Shown here: one piece after another, positions 5,555 through 8,621 of the stretch
How the letters are laid out: every line of letters starts with the position of its first letter
How positions within the stretch are numbered: position 1 is the stretch's first letter
Assembly: GCA_958350755.1 (NCBI GenBank)
Contig: CATWID010000071.1
Location: 1-8,621 of the forward strand
Source of the DNA: an uncultured Collinsella sp.
GTDB lineage: Bacteria; Actinomycetota; Coriobacteriia; Coriobacteriales; Coriobacteriaceae
Length of the DNA: 8,621 nucleotides
Reading direction: 5' to 3'
Notes under the pieces: generated by a model
Database searches by the model: none
Told to the model about the DNA's origin: nothing
Seen by the model: only the letters and a program-made list of their open reading frames with translations
Translations under genes and position numbers: made by a program

Positions 5555-6672
5555 TTCAGTGCCTTCCTGATATCGAACAGCATGACCTCGATGGCCAGCT
5601 GGGGAGTAACGTTTCTGGCGATGTTGTGCTCGGCGGTTGCGACCGCCTCGAGCGCCTGGGTGGCACCCGCAACATTCGTCGCAGCGGCAAGCCGACCGAT
5701 CGTGTCACGCACGTCTTCGTTCACCACGTCGGCCGCCTCGTCCTGAAGTGTCAGCAGCACGTCGCGCATGAGCGTCCGCGCGCTCGCCAGCGCTTCCATG
5801 ATACCCGAACGCTCGCGCGCGTTGAGTTCGCGCTTGTTGCGGTCCTCAAGCTGCTTCAATGCTCCACGCGACAGGTAGTCGGCATTTTGCTCGAGTACCT
5901 TTTCCTGCGTGGACTTGACCTCGGCGAGCGGCGCCTTGACGGCGACGATGAGCGACTTGGCGCGACTGAGCACGTCGGCCTCGTCGGCGGCAATGAGTGA
6001 GTCGATGGCACGGACCATCTGACGGCGGGCGTCCTGGCGCTCGGCGCTCTTAAGAAACTCGATGCCGCGTGTGGGGCTTCCCGCCACGGCGACCGCCATG
6101 CGGCAACGCGCGGGGTCCTGGCCGGTGGCGCGGCTCACGGCCTGCGCGGCGACGGCGGGCGACACCAGCCGAAACGGCACGCACTGGCAGCGGCTCACGA
6201 TGGTGGGCAGCATCACGTCTGCCGAGGTGCCCAGCAAGATGAACATAACGCCCTCGGGCGGCTCCTCGAGTGTCTTGAGCAGTGCGTTGGCGGTGTTGGC
6301 GCGCAGTTGCTCGGCACGGTCGATGATGTAGACCTTGGCCTTGGCGCGAATGGGTGCCAGCGGCACGTCATCGAGCAGCTCGCGGGTCTGGGCAATAAGA
6401 TAGCCCGTGGCGCTCTCGGGCGTGTAATAGTGCACGTCGGGATGCGTATGCCGAGAGACGCGCACGCAACTGTCGCATGCGCCGCAGCCGTCCTGCTCGC
6501 ACAGGAAGGCTTGGGCGAGCGCCCACGCGGCATCGAGCTTGCCCGCGCCGGGCGCGCCCAAAAACAGGTAGGCGTGCGATGCACGGCCGCTGGCGACGGC
6601 ATTGGTCAAAAAGTCGCGCACGCGCTCTTGGGTGTCGAGCTTGGCCAGCAGGCTTGCCTGAGCGGGGGCCAT
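5545..6672 (-). CDS. holB: DNA polymerase III subunit delta' (clamp-loader AAA+ protein)
   Basis: A 375-residue clamp-loader subunit that helps load the sliding clamp on primed DNA. Visible are SHAYLFLGAPGAGK (32-45, P-loop 39-45), the zinc-binding cysteines C58, C63, C66 and C69, HTHPDVHYY (76-83), the Walker B region VYIIDRAEQL (114-123), ANALLKTLEEPP (128-139), and the SRC motif (160-162) that carries the arginine finger. The P-loop has Leu after the Lys instead of Thr/Ser, fitting a delta' subunit that does not hydrolyse ATP itself rather than DnaX. The C-terminal domain (about 200-375) is helical and divergent. The ATG at 6672 starts 1 bp after the tmk stop, with AAGGAGG 9 nt upstream inside tmk; an earlier in-frame start 39 bp upstream lacks homology. 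Gene order tmk-holB-ricT is common in Gram-positive bacteria, which supports the call. Confidence 0.94.
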   Translation of the reverse strand: MAPAQASLLAKLDTQERVRDFLTNAVASGRASHAYLFLGAPGAGKLDAAWALAQAFLCEQDGCGACDSCVRVSRHTHPDVHYYTPESATGYLIAQTRELLDDVPLAPIRAKAKVYIIDRAEQLRANTANALLKTLEEPPEGVMFILLGTSADVMLPTIVSRCQCVPFRLVSPAVAAQAVSRATGQDPARCRMAVAVAGSPTRGIEFLKSAERQDARRQMVRAIDSLIAADEADVLSRAKSLIVAVKAPLAEVKSTQEKVLEQNADYLSRGALKQLEDRNKRELNARERSGIMEALASARTLMRDVLLTLQDEAADVVNEDVRDTIGRLAAATNVAGATQALEAVATAEHNIARNVTPQLAIEVMLFDIRKALKCR

Positions 6673-6673
6673 G

Positions 6674-7357
6674 TTACTCGGCCTCCTTGGCAAGCGCGGC
6701 GGCGACAGCATCCTGGGGGATATCGAGACCGTACGCGCGAACCTGCTCGACCGTCTTCTCGAAAACTACCTCGACGGTCGTAGTGGCGTCGATGAGCTTT
6801 ACGCGGTTTGGCTCCTCGGCAGCAATGGCGCAAAACCCCTCGTAGACACGCTCCTGGAATGCCATGCCCTTAGCCTCCATGCGATCTGCCGCGCCACGGG
6901 CTGCCATGCGTAGCGCCGCCTGCTCGGGCGTGATGTGGTAGACGAGTGTGAGCGCCGGGTGCGTTCCCGCGACGGCCAGGTTGTTGGCGTCGCGCACCAT
7001 CTGGCGATCGAGGCCGTCGGCAAACGCCTGGTAGCAGGTCGTGGAATCGTAGAAGCGATCGCACAGGACCACCTTGCCGGCAGCGAGGGCGGGCGCGATG
7101 ACCTCGTGCACCAGCTGGGCACGCGCGGCCTCGTAGAGCAACAGCTCGCAGGTATCGCCCATCGCCATATTGGCGGGGTCGAGCAGCAGGGCGCGGATCT
7201 TTTCGCTGATGGCGGTGCCGCCCGGTTCGCGCAGGCTCACAACCTGGTGGCCAGCGAGCTCGAGCGCGCGAGCAAGCAGGCGCGCCTGCGTGGACTTGCC
7301 GGCACCGTCGACGCCCTCGAGCGTGATAAAGCTATGTTGAGCGGGCTCAAAAGCCAT
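6674..7357 (-). CDS. tmk: Thymidylate kinase (dTMP kinase)
   Basis: A 227-residue thymidylate kinase that phosphorylates dTMP to dTDP with ATP in the cytosol, supplying dTTP for replication. Motifs in order: P-loop FITLEGVDGAGKST (10-23), substrate motif REPGGT (43-48), the DRFYDSTTCYQ signature (100-110), and a LID segment with RGAADRM (154-160). The position usually occupied by Asp in the family DLP motif near 141 is His here (VYHITPEQA), a modest deviation. A C-terminal helix of about 15 residues makes it slightly longer than the usual 205-215. GAAGGGG lies 8 nt before the ATG. It is the first gene of the tmk-holB-ricT operon and is divergent from the zinc-ribbon gene, with about 200 bp between them. 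Confidence 0.96.
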   Translation of the reverse strand: MAFEPAQHSFITLEGVDGAGKSTQARLLARALELAGHQVVSLREPGGTAISEKIRALLLDPANMAMGDTCELLLYEAARAQLVHEVIAPALAAGKVVLCDRFYDSTTCYQAFADGLDRQMVRDANNLAVAGTHPALTLVYHITPEQAALRMAARGAADRMEAKGMAFQERVYEGFCAIAAEEPNRVKLIDATTTVEVVFEKTVEQVRAYGLDIPQDAVAAALAKEAE

Positions 7358-7409
7358 GGACGCAGCCCCTTCCTACAAGGCGCGTAAATGCGGATATATC
7401 AACCAAGCC

Positions 7410-7419
7410 ATGATACCCC
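7410..7419 (-). promoter_or_regulatory. Candidate tmk operon promoter -10 element, GGGGTATCAT
   Basis: TATCAT (7415-7410) preceded by four G, identical to the ten bases upstream of comF. Transcription would begin near 7403, giving a leader of about 45 nt. TTAGGG at 17 bp spacing is a poor -35. TATATC near 7395 is an alternative -10. Confidence 0.42.
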
Positions 7420-7444
7420 AGGGACAGGCGCGCCCTAACGATTA

Positions 7445-7504
7445 GCCGACAGTTAGGGACGTTCCTAAACTGCCGGCAGATAAGGAACGTCCCTAACTGC
7501 CGGC
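7445..7504. repeat. REPIN-like nested inverted repeat between tmk and the zinc-ribbon gene
   Basis: CAGTTAGGGACGTTCCT (7450-7466) and its exact reverse complement (7483-7499) form 17-bp perfect arms. They extend by five more bases per side with one mismatch (GCCGA against CCGGC). The centre holds a second palindrome, CTGCCGGCAG (7470-7479). AACTGCCGGC also occurs as a direct repeat at 7468-7477 and 7495-7504. There is no T-tract. The layout, two inverted units around a short spacer, resembles REP doublets; a related copy follows the next gene. It occupies the -35 position of the downstream promoter. Confidence 0.82.
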
Positions 7505-7517
7505 TTCTTGGGGCAGT

Positions 7518-7526
7518 GGGTATAAT
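7518..7526 (+). promoter_or_regulatory. Promoter -10 of the zinc-ribbon gene, GGGTATAAT
   Basis: A perfect TATAAT at 7521-7526, 38 bp upstream of the ATG. At 17 bp spacing the -35 position is TGCCGG, inside the end of the inverted-repeat element, so there is no recognisable -35. The G-run before TATAAT matches the comF and tmk candidates. Confidence 0.6.
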
Positions 7527-7563
7527 CGTCGTATTGCATTGAAATGTGGCGAAAGGAGTGGCA

Positions 7564-8547
7564 ATGTCTCGGTATTGCGCCTCGTGCGGCAAGCTTCTTG
7601 AAGATAATGCCAAGTTCTGCACCTCGTGCGGTGCACCCGTTGAGCAAACAGCCGCGAGCGATAGCCAGCCCGCTTTTGAGCAGACCGGCTCCCTTGATAC
7701 GCCGCAAGCCAAGGCGGACGACCCCCTCGCCTATAGCCCCGACCCCGCCGCAAGGACCGAGGCCGTCGAGACCACGCAGCGCATACCCGTCGCGAGCGGC
7801 TCGCCCCAACAGCAGCCGGCTCCCGCATACGCGCCCGCTTCGCCACAGACCCCCGCTCCCAAAAAGAGCGGCACCGGGCCGCTTATCGCCGTTATCGTTG
7901 TGCTGGTGGCGATCATCATCGCCCTGGTCATCTTCTTTGCGATCAAACCGTTCGACAACGCCGCCACGCAGACGACTGCCGAGGTAGCTAAGCTGCACCA
8001 TGACGTCGACGACGATGACCTAAAGCCTCTCGGCAATCCCAACAGCCTGTACGACGATGATGACGATGACGACGAGGATGGCGGCGAAGCAACGCTCTCC
8101 GAGCAGAACCTCTACCGTCGCCTGAGCGAATACTACGACCTGCTCGAAGATCTCGACAGCCAGGTCCGTGGCTGCGCGCAGAACTTCAACGGCAACTATC
8201 TGGAAGAGGATCGAACCACCCGTCAAAATCTCGCCGACGTCGCCGAGCGCACGGAGGACACCATCGAGCAGTATTACGACATCGTCGAGGACCTGGACGT
8301 CCCGACGAGCTCCAAGAACTACAGCTCCTGGAAGGATATCATCGCCCTGTACGACGACCTGGATCACCGCATTGACGCAATCTGTGATGCCTGGGAGATC
8401 AGCCTGAAATACGCCAAGCCTGCGGACCACAAGAATGAGATCGTGGCGCCGCTGTCGCGCGACAACGTGGCGGGCACCAATGACAATAAGTACCGCCTAG
8501 ACTTTGAGGAGCGCTATCCCGGCGCTAAGCCTGTCGAGGTGAACTAG
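7564..8547 (+). CDS. Zinc-ribbon, single-pass membrane protein of unknown function
   Basis: A 327-residue protein with no assigned function. The N-terminus is a zinc ribbon: C5-x2-C8 and C19-x2-C22 in MSRYCASCGK...FCTSCGAPV. A Pro/Gln/Ala/Ser-rich linker follows (about 25-105), then one hydrophobic helix (106-129, PLIAVIVVLVAIII start). A run of nine acidic residues (164-172) precedes a helical, Asp/Glu/Tyr-rich domain (about 178-290) with repeated YYD-x3-EDLD patterns (190-196 and 238-245). A zinc ribbon before a single helix implies a cytoplasmic N-terminus and an external acidic domain. The ATG at 7564 has AAGGAG about 5 nt upstream; a GTG six codons earlier is less likely because that Shine-Dalgarno would lie inside the gene. 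It stands alone, divergent from tmk and flanked by related repeats. Similar zinc_ribbon_2-type membrane proteins are frequent in Coriobacteriia and Firmicutes, without known roles. Confidence 0.88.
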   Translation: MSRYCASCGKLLEDNAKFCTSCGAPVEQTAASDSQPAFEQTGSLDTPQAKADDPLAYSPDPAARTEAVETTQRIPVASGSPQQQPAPAYAPASPQTPAPKKSGTGPLIAVIVVLVAIIIALVIFFAIKPFDNAATQTTAEVAKLHHDVDDDDLKPLGNPNSLYDDDDDDDEDGGEATLSEQNLYRRLSEYYDLLEDLDSQVRGCAQNFNGNYLEEDRTTRQNLADVAERTEDTIEQYYDIVEDLDVPTSSKNYSSWKDIIALYDDLDHRIDAICDAWEISLKYAKPADHKNEIVAPLSRDNVAGTNDNKYRLDFEERYPGAKPVEVN

Positions 8548-8555
8548 TCGCATGC

Positions 8556-8589
8556 GACGTTCTTAAACGACTAGTCATTAAAGAACGTC
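8556..8589. repeat. REPIN-like inverted repeat just after the zinc-ribbon gene
   Basis: GACGTTCTT (8556-8564) and AAGAACGTC (8581-8589) flank a 16-bp centre holding the palindrome GACTAGTC (8569-8576). The architecture copies the 7445-7504 element: GACGTTC(C/T)T, AAA, inner palindrome, AT(T)A, A(A/G)GAACGTC. It lies 8 bp after the stop codon, so it could also serve as the 3' hairpin of that mRNA. Confidence 0.72.
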
Positions 8590-8621
8590 CCCAATGACTA
8601 CCTGAGGCGGCAGTTGGGGAC
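8587..8621. repeat. Start of a further repeat unit running off the window
   Basis: GTCCCCAA (8587-8594) and TTGGGGAC (8614-8621) are perfect inverted arms overlapping the previous element. GGCAGTTGGGGAC at the edge differs by one base from the CAGTTAGGGAC of the 7450 arm in the shared part, so another copy of the same family probably continues past base 8621. Confidence 0.62.

Noticed and set aside
7445..7504. Bidirectional terminator for tmk and the zinc-ribbon gene
   Set aside because: It is between the 5' ends of two divergent genes, so there is no transcript to terminate, and neither side has a T-tract.
7465..8001. A 178-codon minus-strand frame through the repeat and the zinc-ribbon gene
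   Set aside because: It is the complement of the zinc ribbon and linker region and ends inside the inverted repeat; a shadow.
7445..8621. CRISPR array
   Set aside because: The repeats are inverted, differ in sequence and are separated by a whole gene; there is no regular spacing and no cas gene.
1..8621. tRNA or rRNA genes, insertion sequences, prophage genes
   Set aside because: No GTTCGANNC-type T-arm with a matching acceptor, no rRNA-like stretch, and no transposase or integrase motif was seen.

Overview
The window looks like chromosomal core DNA from a high-GC member of the Coriobacteriia (Actinomycetota), most likely Collinsella. The evidence is the GC-rich third codon positions, the tmk–holB–ricT gene block, a long-form hibernation factor, and small zinc-ribbon membrane proteins of a kind common in that class. 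The genus is inferred from overall character, not from a marker gene.

Layout. Seven genes lie on the minus strand and read right to left: tmk (thymidylate kinase), holB (DNA polymerase III delta'), ricT (PSP1-domain protein with a long arginine-rich tail), comF (phosphoribosyltransferase-like competence protein), an orphan solute-binding lipoprotein, hpf (long ribosome hibernation factor) and degV (cut by the left edge). tmk, holB and ricT are tightly packed: 1 bp lies between the first two, and the last two overlap by 10 bp. They form one operon for nucleotide supply, replication and RNA turnover. comF follows after about 100 bp holding a candidate promoter and a perfect 12-bp hairpin that contains its Shine-Dalgarno sequence. 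The lipoprotein gene is preceded by a consensus TATAAT promoter and a roughly 340-nt untranslated stretch rich in inverted repeats. Intrinsic terminators follow the lipoprotein gene and hpf.

The only plus-strand gene (7564-8547) encodes an unassigned protein: an N-terminal zinc ribbon, a proline-rich linker, one membrane helix and an acidic extracytoplasmic domain. It is divergent from tmk and is flanked on both sides by related nested inverted repeats with the core GACGTTC(C/T)T...A(A/G)GAACGTC. These resemble REP/REPIN-type elements, and the downstream copy continues past the right edge.

The genes are mostly ordinary housekeeping functions. The less explained parts are non-coding: the repeat family, the long leader of the lipoprotein gene, the comF hairpin, and a recurring GGG(G)TATnAT promoter-like motif.
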